This document shows positions 18,374 through 26,133 of a DNA stretch of 64,000 nucleotides, piece by piece. The notes under the pieces are model-generated. The model searched no databases. It was not told the origin of the DNA and saw only the letters and a program-made list of their open reading frames with translations. The DNA lies in NCBI RefSeq assembly GCF_001544495.1, contig NZ_FCNZ02000020.1, forward strand, positions 41,855 to 105,854, written 5' to 3'. The position numbers were made by a program, and so were the translations under genes. The DNA comes from Caballeronia telluris (GTDB taxonomy: Bacteria; Pseudomonadota; Gammaproteobacteria; Burkholderiales; Burkholderiaceae). Positions within the stretch are counted from its first letter, which is position 1, and every line of letters begins with the position of its first letter.

Positions 18374-20164
18374 ATGAGCTATACCGCACCGCTGAAAGAA
18401 ATGTTGTTCGTCATGCGCGACCTCGCCGACATGACAAAAGTCGCCACGCTTCCCGGTTTCGAAGACGCAAACCTCGACACCGCCCAGGCCGTCCTCGACG
18501 AAGCCGCGAAGTTCAACGGCGAAGTGCTGGCACCGCTCAACATCGAAGGCGACAGGCATCCGAGCACCTGGGCGAACGGCGAAGTCACGACGACGCCCGG
18601 TTTCAAGGACGCGTTTCGCCAGTTCGGTGAAGGCGGCTGGCAAGGCGTGATGCATCCGGTCGAATACGACGGACAAGGCCTGCCGAAGCTGATCGCGACG
18701 CCTTGCATCGAGATGATGAATGCCGCGAACATGTCGTTTGCGCTGTGTCCGCTGCTGACCGATGGCGCGATCGAAGCGCTGCTGACGGCCGGCACGGATG
18801 CGCAAAAGCAGCTCTACGTGCCCAAGCTGATTTCAGGCGAATGGACCGGCACGATGAACCTCACCGAGCCGCAAGCAGGCTCCGATCTCGCGCTCGTGCG
18901 CACGCGCGCCGAGCCGCAGGGCGACGGCACGTTCAAGGTCTTCGGCACGAAGATCTTCATCACCTACGGCGAACACGACATGGCGGACAACATCGTCCAT
19001 CTCGTGCTCGCGCGCACGCCGAGCGCGCCGGAAGGCGTCAAGGGCATTTCGCTCTTCCTCGTGCCGAAGTTCATGGTGAACGAAGACGGCTCGCTCGGCG
19101 AACGCAACGACGTGCGCTGCGTGTCGATCGAGCACAAGCTCGGCATCAAGGCGAGCCCGACCGCCGTGCTGCAATACGGCGATCACGGCGGCGCGATCGG
19201 CTACCTGATCGGCGAGGAGAATCGCGGCCTCGAATACATGTTCATCATGATGAACGCGGCGCGGTTCGCGGTCGGCATGCAGGGCGTCGCGATCGCGGAT
19301 CAGGCGTATCAGAAGGCGGTCGCTTACGCGAAGGATCGCGTGCAGAGCCGCCCCGTTGATGGCTCCGCGAAGCAGTCGGTCGCGATCATCCAGCATCCGG
19401 ACGTGCGCCGCATGCTCGCCACGATGCGCTCGCTGACCGAAGGCGCCCGCGCGCTCGCCTACGTCGCCGCCGCGCACAGCGACTTCGCCCACCATCATCC
19501 CGACGAGCAAGTTCGCGCGAGCCATCAGGCGATCTACGAATTCCTGGTGCCGATCGTGAAGGGCTGGAGCACGGAAATGTCGATCGACGTCGCGAGCCTC
19601 GGCGTGCAGGTGCACGGCGGCATGGGCTTCATCGAGGAAACGGGCGCCGCGCAGTACTACCGCGACGCGCGCATCCTGACAATCTACGAAGGCACGACGG
19701 CGATCCAGGCCAACGACCTGATCGGCCGCAAGACGGTTCGCGACGGCGGCGCGACCGCGCAGACGTTGCTCACGCAGGTCGATCAGACCATCGCGGCGCT
19801 CGAACACCACGACGGCGCAGCATTCGATGCGATGCACCGCCACCTGAAAGCGGGCCGCGAAGCGTTCGCGAACGTGGTCGAGTTCATGGTCCAGAATACG
19901 AAGCGCGATCCTAACGCCGTGTTCGCCGGCAGCGTGCCGTACCTGAAGCTCGCGGGCATCGTGCTGTCGGGCTGGCAGATGGCGCGTGCGTTGCTCGTCG
20001 CGAATGAAAAGCGCAGCGAGGACGAAGCCTTCTACGGCGCCAAGATCGCGACCGCGCATTTCTTCGCCGACCACATCCTGCCGCAAGCCGTCGCGCTCGA
20101 AGCGTCGATCGTCAGCGCGAAGGGCAATGAGGGCGTGCTCGCGCTCGACATCGACCAGTTCTGA
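18374..20164 (+). CDS. Acyl-CoA dehydrogenase, large DmdC-type
   Basis: 596 residues, longer than usual acyl-CoA dehydrogenases (~380) because of an N-terminal extension and a C-terminal domain ('QTLLTQVDQTIAALEHHDGAAFDAMHRHLKAGREAFANVVEFMV'), as in DmdC and related broad-specificity enzymes. FAD/substrate motifs 'TMNLTEPQAGSDL', 'KIFITYGEHDMADNIVHLVLAR', and the catalytic Glu in 'ILTIYEGTTAIQANDLIGRK'. It introduces the alpha-beta double bond and hands electrons to ETF. ATG at 18374 after AGG; operon with the hydroxyacyl-CoA dehydrogenase 72 bp downstream. Confidence 0.92.
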   Translation: MSYTAPLKEMLFVMRDLADMTKVATLPGFEDANLDTAQAVLDEAAKFNGEVLAPLNIEGDRHPSTWANGEVTTTPGFKDAFRQFGEGGWQGVMHPVEYDGQGLPKLIATPCIEMMNAANMSFALCPLLTDGAIEALLTAGTDAQKQLYVPKLISGEWTGTMNLTEPQAGSDLALVRTRAEPQGDGTFKVFGTKIFITYGEHDMADNIVHLVLARTPSAPEGVKGISLFLVPKFMVNEDGSLGERNDVRCVSIEHKLGIKASPTAVLQYGDHGGAIGYLIGEENRGLEYMFIMMNAARFAVGMQGVAIADQAYQKAVAYAKDRVQSRPVDGSAKQSVAIIQHPDVRRMLATMRSLTEGARALAYVAAAHSDFAHHHPDEQVRASHQAIYEFLVPIVKGWSTEMSIDVASLGVQVHGGMGFIEETGAAQYYRDARILTIYEGTTAIQANDLIGRKTVRDGGATAQTLLTQVDQTIAALEHHDGAAFDAMHRHLKAGREAFANVVEFMVQNTKRDPNAVFAGSVPYLKLAGIVLSGWQMARALLVANEKRSEDEAFYGAKIATAHFFADHILPQAVALEASIVSAKGNEGVLALDIDQF

Positions 20165-20235
20165 AGCCGCGCTGCGTGATTTTCGCTGGGTACAATGACC
20201 AGCCACATTCACAGGCATCCGCAAAGGAGCAACGC

Positions 20236-21087
20236 ATGAAAATCGAAACAGTCGGCATCGTCGGCGCCGGGACGATGGGCAACGGCATCGCGCAGATCGC
20301 GGCCGTCGCGGGCATGAAGACCATCATGATCGACGTCACCGATGCGGCGCTCGCCAAGGGTGTCGCCACGCTGACCGGCAGCCTCGATCGCCTCGTCTCG
20401 AAGGACAAGCTCGATGCCGCGACGCGCGACGCCGCGCTCGCGCGCATCGAAACGTCGACGGACTATCAGCGCCTCGCCGCCGCCGACATCGTGATCGAAG
20501 CGGCCACCGAAAACACCGATCTGAAGATCCGCATACTTCGCCAGATTCAGGACGTCGCCCGGCCCGGTGCGATCATTGCGTCGAACACGTCGTCGATTTC
20601 GATCACGACGCTCGGCGCGACGCTCGACCATCCCGAGCGCTTCATTGGCATGCACTTCTTCAATCCGGTGCCCCTTTTGCCGCTCGTCGAAGTGATTCGC
20701 GGCGTGCAGACGAGCGAAGCCACCGCCCATGCCGTGCGCGAACTGACCGAGCAACTCGGCAAGTCGCCCATCGGCGTGAAGAACGCGCCGGGCTTCGTCG
20801 TCAACCGCATTCTCGTGCCGATGATCAACGAAGCGTTCTTCGTGCTAGCCGAAGGCATCGCGACGCCCGAGGAAATCGACGCGGGCATGCGTCTCGGCGC
20901 CAATCATCCGATCGGGCCGCTCGCGCTAGCGGATCTGATCGGACTGGACGTGTGTCTCTCGGTGATGGACGTGTTCCTCAAGGACTTCGGCGATTCGAAA
21001 TATCGCGCGTGTCCGTTGCTGCGCGAACTCGTCGCGGCGGGACATCTCGGACGCAAGACCAAGCGCGGCGTGTATCAGTACGACTAA
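20236..21087 (+). CDS. 3-hydroxybutyryl-CoA (3-hydroxyacyl-CoA) dehydrogenase
   Basis: 283 residues, the stand-alone Hbd/PaaH size. Rossmann motif 'VGIVGAGTMGNGIAQIAA', catalytic region 'SNTSSISITTLG', 'RFIGMHFFNPVPLLPLVEVI' with the catalytic His, and the C-terminal 'PGFVVNRILVPMINEAFFVLAEGIAT'. Oxidises (S)-3-hydroxyacyl-CoA with NAD. ATG at 20236 follows AAAGGAG. With the dehydrogenase and ligase it supplies most of a beta-oxidation spiral; no hydratase gene is adjacent. Confidence 0.93.
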   Translation: MKIETVGIVGAGTMGNGIAQIAAVAGMKTIMIDVTDAALAKGVATLTGSLDRLVSKDKLDAATRDAALARIETSTDYQRLAAADIVIEAATENTDLKIRILRQIQDVARPGAIIASNTSSISITTLGATLDHPERFIGMHFFNPVPLLPLVEVIRGVQTSEATAHAVRELTEQLGKSPIGVKNAPGFVVNRILVPMINEAFFVLAEGIATPEEIDAGMRLGANHPIGPLALADLIGLDVCLSVMDVFLKDFGDSKYRACPLLRELVAAGHLGRKTKRGVYQYD

Positions 21088-21093
21088 CGACCG

Positions 21094-22386
21094 ATGCTCG
21101 CCGAGCCGCACAACTACTATCACGCCACCGCGCGCGACCGGACCGCGCGGCCGCCGCTTTCGGGCCATGCCGATGCGAAAGTGTGCATCGTCGGCGGCGG
21201 GTTCGCGGGCATCAACACGGCGCTCGGACTGGCCGAACGCGGCGTCGGCGATGTCGTGCTGCTGGAATCGCATGACATGGGACGCGGCGCGTCGGGCAGG
21301 AACGGCGGCTTCGTGTTCGGCGGCTTTTCGCTCGGCGAGGAGACGCTGATCGACGAACTCGGCGCTGACCAAGCGCGAGCGCTCTACGCGGGCACGGTGG
21401 CATCGGTCGAACTGATCCGCGAGCGGATCGCGCGCTACGGCATCGAATGCGGCGTGGAGGACAGCGGCGTGATCCTCGCGAACTGGTTTCGCGACGAATC
21501 CGCGATGCTGCGCCGTCAGCGCGTGCTGAAAGAACACTTCGGCGTCGAGTGGGACTATCTGAGCCGCGGCGAGATGCGCGAACGCATTCGCAGCGAACGC
21601 TATCACTCGGGCCTTTTCGAACCGAACGCGCTGCATTTTCATCCGCTCGATTATCTGCGCGGACTGGCGCGCGTCGCCGAAGCGCGCGGCGTGCGATTGC
21701 ACGATACGTCGCCGGTCGTTTCGCTCGCGCGCGACGGCGCCGGCTGGATCGTGCGCACGGCGGGCGGCAGCGTCCGCGCGGAACACGTGGTGCTGTCGTG
21801 CGGCGGCTATCTCGCCGGACTGCGCCGCGAGATCGACGCGAGCATCCTGCCGATCGCCACCTACATCCTCGTCACGGAGCCGCTCGGCGACCGTCTGCAT
21901 GACTGCTTCGGCACGCGCGCGGCGGTGTACGACACGCGCTTCGCCTTCGACTACTATCGCCCGCTCGCCGACACGCGCATTCTCTGGGGCGGACGCATCT
22001 CGGTGCGAGACCGCTCGCCGGCGCAGGTCAAATCGCTGCTGACGGCGGACCTGCTCAAGGTATTTCCGGCGCTACGCGACGTGCGCATCGACTACGCGTG
22101 GTCCGGCCTCATGAGCTACGCACGGCATCAGATGCCGCAGATCGGCCAGACCGACACGAACCTCTGGTTCGCTCAGGGCTTCGGCGGACACGGCGTCGCG
22201 CCGACGACCCTCGCGGGCGAAGCGCTCGCCTCGGCCATCGCACAAGGCGATGCCGGCTGGAAAGCGTTCAGCCGCTACGGCCTGGTATCCGCGTTCAAGC
22301 CGGCCGGATTGATCGCGGCGCAGTTGAGCTATACGCGCGCGCAACTGAAGGACCGCTACAGCGAGTTCATCGAAGCGATCTTTTGA
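21094..22386 (+). CDS. FAD-dependent amine oxidase (gamma-glutamylputrescine oxidase PuuB-like)
   Basis: 430 residues, DAO-family flavoprotein. FAD motif 'VCIVGGGFAGINTALGLAERG', then 'GRGASGRNGGFVFGGF', which is characteristic of PuuB-like oxidases, and the C-terminal 'GFGGHGVAPTTLAGEALASAI'. Oxidises a primary or secondary amine with release of peroxide. Only 6 bp after the hydroxyacyl-CoA dehydrogenase gene, so co-transcribed, yet its chemistry does not fit beta-oxidation. The link to the LysR gene downstream, or to GABA formation from putrescine, is speculative. Confidence 0.85.
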   Translation: MLAEPHNYYHATARDRTARPPLSGHADAKVCIVGGGFAGINTALGLAERGVGDVVLLESHDMGRGASGRNGGFVFGGFSLGEETLIDELGADQARALYAGTVASVELIRERIARYGIECGVEDSGVILANWFRDESAMLRRQRVLKEHFGVEWDYLSRGEMRERIRSERYHSGLFEPNALHFHPLDYLRGLARVAEARGVRLHDTSPVVSLARDGAGWIVRTAGGSVRAEHVVLSCGGYLAGLRREIDASILPIATYILVTEPLGDRLHDCFGTRAAVYDTRFAFDYYRPLADTRILWGGRISVRDRSPAQVKSLLTADLLKVFPALRDVRIDYAWSGLMSYARHQMPQIGQTDTNLWFAQGFGGHGVAPTTLAGEALASAIAQGDAGWKAFSRYGLVSAFKPAGLIAAQLSYTRAQLKDRYSEFIEAIF

Positions 22387-22476
22387 GCGCAACGCGCGCG
22401 ACTTCGTATTTGTCACATCGACGAAGCTCCGGCTTGCGATACGATCGCCGGGTTATCTCGTTCGATGGAGTCGAAC

Positions 22477-23394
22477 ATGTTGTCCGAGGACGAACTCGCG
22501 TTACTCGATGCCATCCGCGAAACCGGGAGCCTGTCGCGCGCGGCGGCGCGTCTCGGCAAGGCGCCCTCGACGATTTCCCATGCCGCGCGGCAACTGGAAA
22601 CCCGCTTCGACGCGCTGCTCTTCGACCGTCGCCGCTACCGTCTGCAACTGACGCCAGCCGGGCAACTGCTCGCGGACGAGGCGTCGCGGCTGATGCTCGA
22701 CGTGTCGCGGATGACGCAGCGCGTGCGCCAGATCGCGAGCGGCTGGGAAGACCGGCTGTGGATCGTCTCCGACGAAATTCTCGAATTCGACTCGCTGCTG
22801 CCCGTGATCCGCGCGTTCGACGCGCTCGATTCGGGCGTCACGCTGCGCTTCACGCACGAAGTCCTGAGCGGCACCTGGGAAGCGTTGCGCGACGGCCGCG
22901 CGGACCTGATCGTCGGCGCAACCAACGAGCCGCCCGCCATTCCCGGGCTGCGCTGGTTCGAACTCGGCGTGATGGAATGGGTGTTCGCGGTGTCGCCGCG
23001 TCATCCGCTCGCCAAGGCCGATGGCGCACTGAGGCGCGAGCAGATTTCGGCGCACCGGGCGGTCGTGGTCGCGGATTCGTCGCGTCTGTCGGCCGGGCGC
23101 GCCTACGGCCTGCTCGGCGGACAGGCGACGCTCGCCGTGCCGAGCATGCGCGCGAAGGCGCTTGCGCAGCGCAACGGACTTGGCGTCGGGTGGTTGCCGA
23201 GACAGCGCGTGGCGTCGCTTCTTGCAAGCGGCGAACTCGTCGAAAAAACGACGGCCGATCCGCGCGAGCCCAACGTGCTGTACGTCGCGTGGCGCGGCGA
23301 CCACGAAGGCCGCGCGCTCCAATGGTGGCTTGAACAGTTGCGGCAGCCGCGGCTCGCGAAGCGGCTCGTGCAGGGCCTCGACATGTTTGCCTGA
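22477..23394 (+). CDS. LysR-family transcriptional regulator
   Basis: 305 residues. HTH in 'LSEDELALLDAIRETGSLSRAAARLGKAPSTISHAARQLETRFDALLFDR'. The effector domain follows ('WIVSDEILEFDSLLPVIRAFDALDSGVTLRF', 'RADLIVGATNEPP', 'NGLGVGWLPRQRV'). I choose ATG 22477 because GGAG at 22467-22470 sits 6 bp before it; the ATG at 22465 lacks such a site. Same direction as the FAD oxidase gene 90 bp upstream. Confidence 0.88.
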   Translation: MLSEDELALLDAIRETGSLSRAAARLGKAPSTISHAARQLETRFDALLFDRRRYRLQLTPAGQLLADEASRLMLDVSRMTQRVRQIASGWEDRLWIVSDEILEFDSLLPVIRAFDALDSGVTLRFTHEVLSGTWEALRDGRADLIVGATNEPPAIPGLRWFELGVMEWVFAVSPRHPLAKADGALRREQISAHRAVVVADSSRLSAGRAYGLLGGQATLAVPSMRAKALAQRNGLGVGWLPRQRVASLLASGELVEKTTADPREPNVLYVAWRGDHEGRALQWWLEQLRQPRLAKRLVQGLDMFA

Positions 23395-23407
23395 ACCGCG
23401 CCGACGC

Positions 23408-23650
23408 TCACAGCAGACGCGGGTCCTGTGCCGGATGGGCCGGCGACACCGGCCAGCCCGGCAAATACAGGTCCTTGAAAAACGAGCCGCCCGGATAAGG
23501 CAGCGAGGACGACGGCGCGAGGCCCGGGAACGGCGAGTCGCCGGGCGTGTCCGGCCGGGTCAGATAAGCGATGCCGCCGCGCATGGCGGACATCGCATCG
23601 CGATCCATCGTTTCGACGACGGGCAAATCAGCGATCGTCAGCGTTTTCAT
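23408..23650 (-). CDS. Small protein with double-glycine leader-like N-terminus
   Basis: 80 residues, unknown function. The first 26 residues end in 'MDRDAMSAMRGG', resembling double-glycine leaders of exported peptides (L-x-x-E-L/M-D-x-x-x-M-x-x-x-x-GG). The remaining 54 residues are rich in Pro, Gly and Ser, with aromatic pairs ('FFKDLYLPGW'). ATG at 23648-23650 is preceded by GAGGAG, a strong ribosome site, which argues that the gene is real. I see no C39 peptidase, ABC transporter or modifying enzyme next to it; neighbours are a LysR gene and a divergent DMT transporter. Confidence 0.65.
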   Translation of the reverse strand: MKTLTIADLPVVETMDRDAMSAMRGGIAYLTRPDTPGDSPFPGLAPSSSLPYPGGSFFKDLYLPGWPVSPAHPAQDPRLL

Positions 23651-23925
23651 GACAGGTCTCCTCGAGAGGGGTTGACTGGTGACGCACGGGCGCGCCGCCT
23701 GAGCGATCGTTTGCATGTCGCGTGCCATCCTGTCGAAAATGCGTTGCTTGCGGCGCTTCATCGAATTTTCGTGCGCGATGCACGCTTCATAAGGCGATTC
23801 CAACGTGCAGACGTCCCTTCGCCGCCGCCCGGCCAACGACAGTCCACCGGGCCGATGTCTGCGCGCACCAGACACGCGCTCGCCGTGGCCCTTATAGTAG
23901 ACGTCCGTTCCTTTCCGCCGCCGAC

Positions 23926-24831
23926 ATGTCTCCGAGCACCGCGCCCGCCAGCGCCGCCCCGCCGTGGCTGAAGATCGCGCCCGCCCTGTTCCTGCTGCTG
24001 TGGTCGAGCGGGTTCGTCTTCCTCAAGCTCGGACTCGCCTACGCCGATCCGCTGACGTTTCTCGCGCTGCGCTACGCGTGCGTGGTCGCGATTCTCGTCG
24101 TGCCGTTCATCGCGATGAAGGCGCCGCTGCCCGCCACCCGCGCGGCGTGGCTGCATCTGGCGATGGTCGGACTGCTGATCCAGGCGGGCTATTTTGCGTT
24201 CACGTACCTGAGCCTGAAGGCAGGCAGTTCGGCCGCCGAAGCGGCGCTCATCACGTCGCAGCAGCCGATCCTGATCGGTCTGCTGGCGCCGGCGATCGCC
24301 GGCGAGCGCGTCGATGCGGTGCGCTGGACGGGGCTCGCGCTGGGCGTTGCGGGCGCGGCCATCGTGATTCTCTCGCGCTCGTCGGTGCATGCGAGCGCGC
24401 CGCTCGGCGTCCTGTTCGCCGTGCTGGCCCTGCTTTCGATGGCCGCCGGCACGCTCTACGAAAAGCGCTTCGGCCAGGCGACGCATCCGGTGACGGCCAA
24501 CCTCGTGCAGTATTCGGTCGGGCTGGCGGTGTCGGCGCCGCTCGCCTTTTTGCTCGAACCGATGCGTATCGCGTGGAGCCCGGGACTGTTCGGCTCGCTG
24601 GCGTATCTCGTGCTGGCGAATTCGATCGTCGCGATCACGCTCTTTCTCGCGATGATCCGTCACGGCGAGGCGTCGCGCGTGTCGGCGCTGTTCTTTCTCG
24701 TGCCGCCTTCGACGGCTGTCATTGCGTTTCTCGTGCTCGGCGAGCCAATTCCTCCGCTCGCGTGGGCCGGCATGGCGCTCGCGGCGCTCGGGATTTTGCT
24801 CGTGATGCGAAGCGGCGTCAGGCGTAAGTGA
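23926..24831 (+). CDS. DMT-superfamily (EamA) transporter
   Basis: 301 residues, ten hydrophobic segments in two EamA repeats. First repeat: 'LFLLLWSSGFVFLKLGLAYADPLTFLALRY' and 'SSAAEAALITSQQPILIGLLA'. Second: 'GTLYEKRFGQATHPVTANLVQY' and 'SALFFLVPPSTAVIAFLVLGE'. Such carriers export amino acids or metabolites; the substrate is not visible. ATG at 23926; the open frame upstream carries no family-like sequence. Confidence 0.88.
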   Translation: MSPSTAPASAAPPWLKIAPALFLLLWSSGFVFLKLGLAYADPLTFLALRYACVVAILVVPFIAMKAPLPATRAAWLHLAMVGLLIQAGYFAFTYLSLKAGSSAAEAALITSQQPILIGLLAPAIAGERVDAVRWTGLALGVAGAAIVILSRSSVHASAPLGVLFAVLALLSMAAGTLYEKRFGQATHPVTANLVQYSVGLAVSAPLAFLLEPMRIAWSPGLFGSLAYLVLANSIVAITLFLAMIRHGEASRVSALFFLVPPSTAVIAFLVLGEPIPPLAWAGMALAALGILLVMRSGVRRK

Positions 24832-24838
24832 GCGAGCA

Positions 24839-25495
24839 TCATCTGTCGGACAGGACCACCGCCGCATGCGCCGATCCCGTCTGCACGGCGATGTCCTTCG
24901 CCGTCATCCCGCGATCGTCCCGCAGGTCGCGATTGGCACCGCGCGCGAGCAGCAGCGACACCGTCTGCGCCTGGTCGTAACCCGCGGCCCACATCAGCGC
25001 GGTCAGATGATTGTGATAGGCCGCGTTCACGTCGATGCCCGCATCGAGCAGTTGCTGCACCACCGCGGTATGCCCTTTCCCCGACGCATATTCGATCGCC
25101 GTCTTGCCGACCCGGTCAGTCGCGCTCACTTCCGCGTGACGCGCGAGCAGCAAGCCGACGATTTCCTCGTTGCCGTCGAAGGCGGCGGCCATCAGCGGCG
25201 TGATGCCCTGCACGTCGGCATGGTTCACGTTCGCGCCGCGTTCGATCAGCATCCGCGCCATCGGCGTGAGCCCCTTCTTGCACGCGCTGATGAGCGCCGT
25301 ATCGCCGATGCGGTTACGCGAATCGATCGACGCGCCCTGCTCCAGCGTCCGCGCGACGCCCGTCTGGTCGCCCGCGCGGACCGCGCCGAGCAACTGCTCG
25401 TTCAGGCTGTACGCATCCTGCGCCGCCGACGCGCCGCTCGCGCTCCACGCCGCCAGCAGCAAAACAGCGACGCACCCGCTATGTCGAAGGCTCAT
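24839..25495 (-). CDS. Exported ankyrin-repeat protein
   Basis: 218 residues. Signal peptide 'MSLRHSGCVAVLLLAAWSASGASAAQ', then about five ankyrin repeats, for example 'GDTALISACKKGLTPMARMLIERGANVNHA', 'GITPLMAAAFDGNEEIVGLLLARHAEVS' and 'LTALMWAAGYDQAQTVSLLLARGANRD'. Periplasmic ankyrin proteins often accompany redox enzymes (AnkB with catalase). Here it follows the PQQ dehydrogenase and cytochrome c genes by 7 bp, so it is probably an accessory of that system. Confidence 0.88.
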   Translation of the reverse strand: MSLRHSGCVAVLLLAAWSASGASAAQDAYSLNEQLLGAVRAGDQTGVARTLEQGASIDSRNRIGDTALISACKKGLTPMARMLIERGANVNHADVQGITPLMAAAFDGNEEIVGLLLARHAEVSATDRVGKTAIEYASGKGHTAVVQQLLDAGIDVNAAYHNHLTALMWAAGYDQAQTVSLLLARGANRDLRDDRGMTAKDIAVQTGSAHAAVVLSDR

Positions 25496-25502
25496 GTCGA
25501 AG

Positions 25503-26126
25503 TCACTGGATATTGGCAATGTAGTTCGCCAGGTTTTCGATGTCGCTGTCCGAAAGCGTCTTGGTGACGCTCGTCATGCTGCCCGCGTCGTTGGTGCGCC
25601 GCCGCGCGCGGAAGTCCTCCAGTTGCTTCACGATGTACTGATAGTGCTGGCCTGCGATACGCGGAATCTCGTTCTGCCCCGAGAAGCCGCCGAGATGACA
25701 CATCGTGCACAGCACTTCCTCCGACTTCTTGCGACCCGCGTCGACTTTCACCGAATCGGCCTTGAACGCGATCGTTGCGGGCGGTTGCGCGGCGAAGTAG
25801 TCGGCGAGATCGTGCATGTCGTCGGGCGAGAGGTTCGCGGCCATCGGGCTCATGCGCGGATCGCTGCGCCGTCCGGCCTTGAAGTCGCGCAATTCGAGGT
25901 AGAGATAGCGCGCGGTCTGCCCGGCGAGGACCGGATACTCGGGATTCGTCGAATGACCCTCGGGACCGTGGCACGCCGCGCAGACCACGGCCTTCGCCTT
26001 GCCCGCCTCGGCGTCGGCGCGCGCGGCGGCAGGCAGCGCGAGGCACGCGGCGGCGAGCACGCACGCAAACATGCACGCGAGCGCGCGCGCACCGGCAGAA
26101 GGCAATCGCTTCGGACGCAAGGTCAA
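25503..26126 (-). CDS. Di-haem cytochrome c (c4-like) partner of the PQQ dehydrogenase
   Basis: About 207 residues. Two CxxCH haem sites, 'VVCAACHGPEGHS' and 'VLCTMCHLGGFSG', each in a cytochrome c fold, with the second domain ending in 'DSDIENLANYIANIQ'. A hydrophobic export signal with 'ACLALPAAARA' precedes the first domain. The start is uncertain: TTG at 26126 or 26120 gives a signal peptide with basic residues (RPKR); ATG at 26072 gives a shorter one. Coupled by 7 bp to the dehydrogenase, it should take electrons from the PQQ enzyme to the oxidase chain. Confidence 0.85.
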   Translation of the reverse strand: MTLRPKRLPSAGARALACMFACVLAAACLALPAAARADAEAGKAKAVVCAACHGPEGHSTNPEYPVLAGQTARYLYLELRDFKAGRRSDPRMSPMAANLSPDDMHDLADYFAAQPPATIAFKADSVKVDAGRKKSEEVLCTMCHLGGFSGQNEIPRIAGQHYQYIVKQLEDFRARRRTNDAGSMTSVTKTLSDSDIENLANYIANIQ

Positions 26127-26133
26127 CGCTGGC

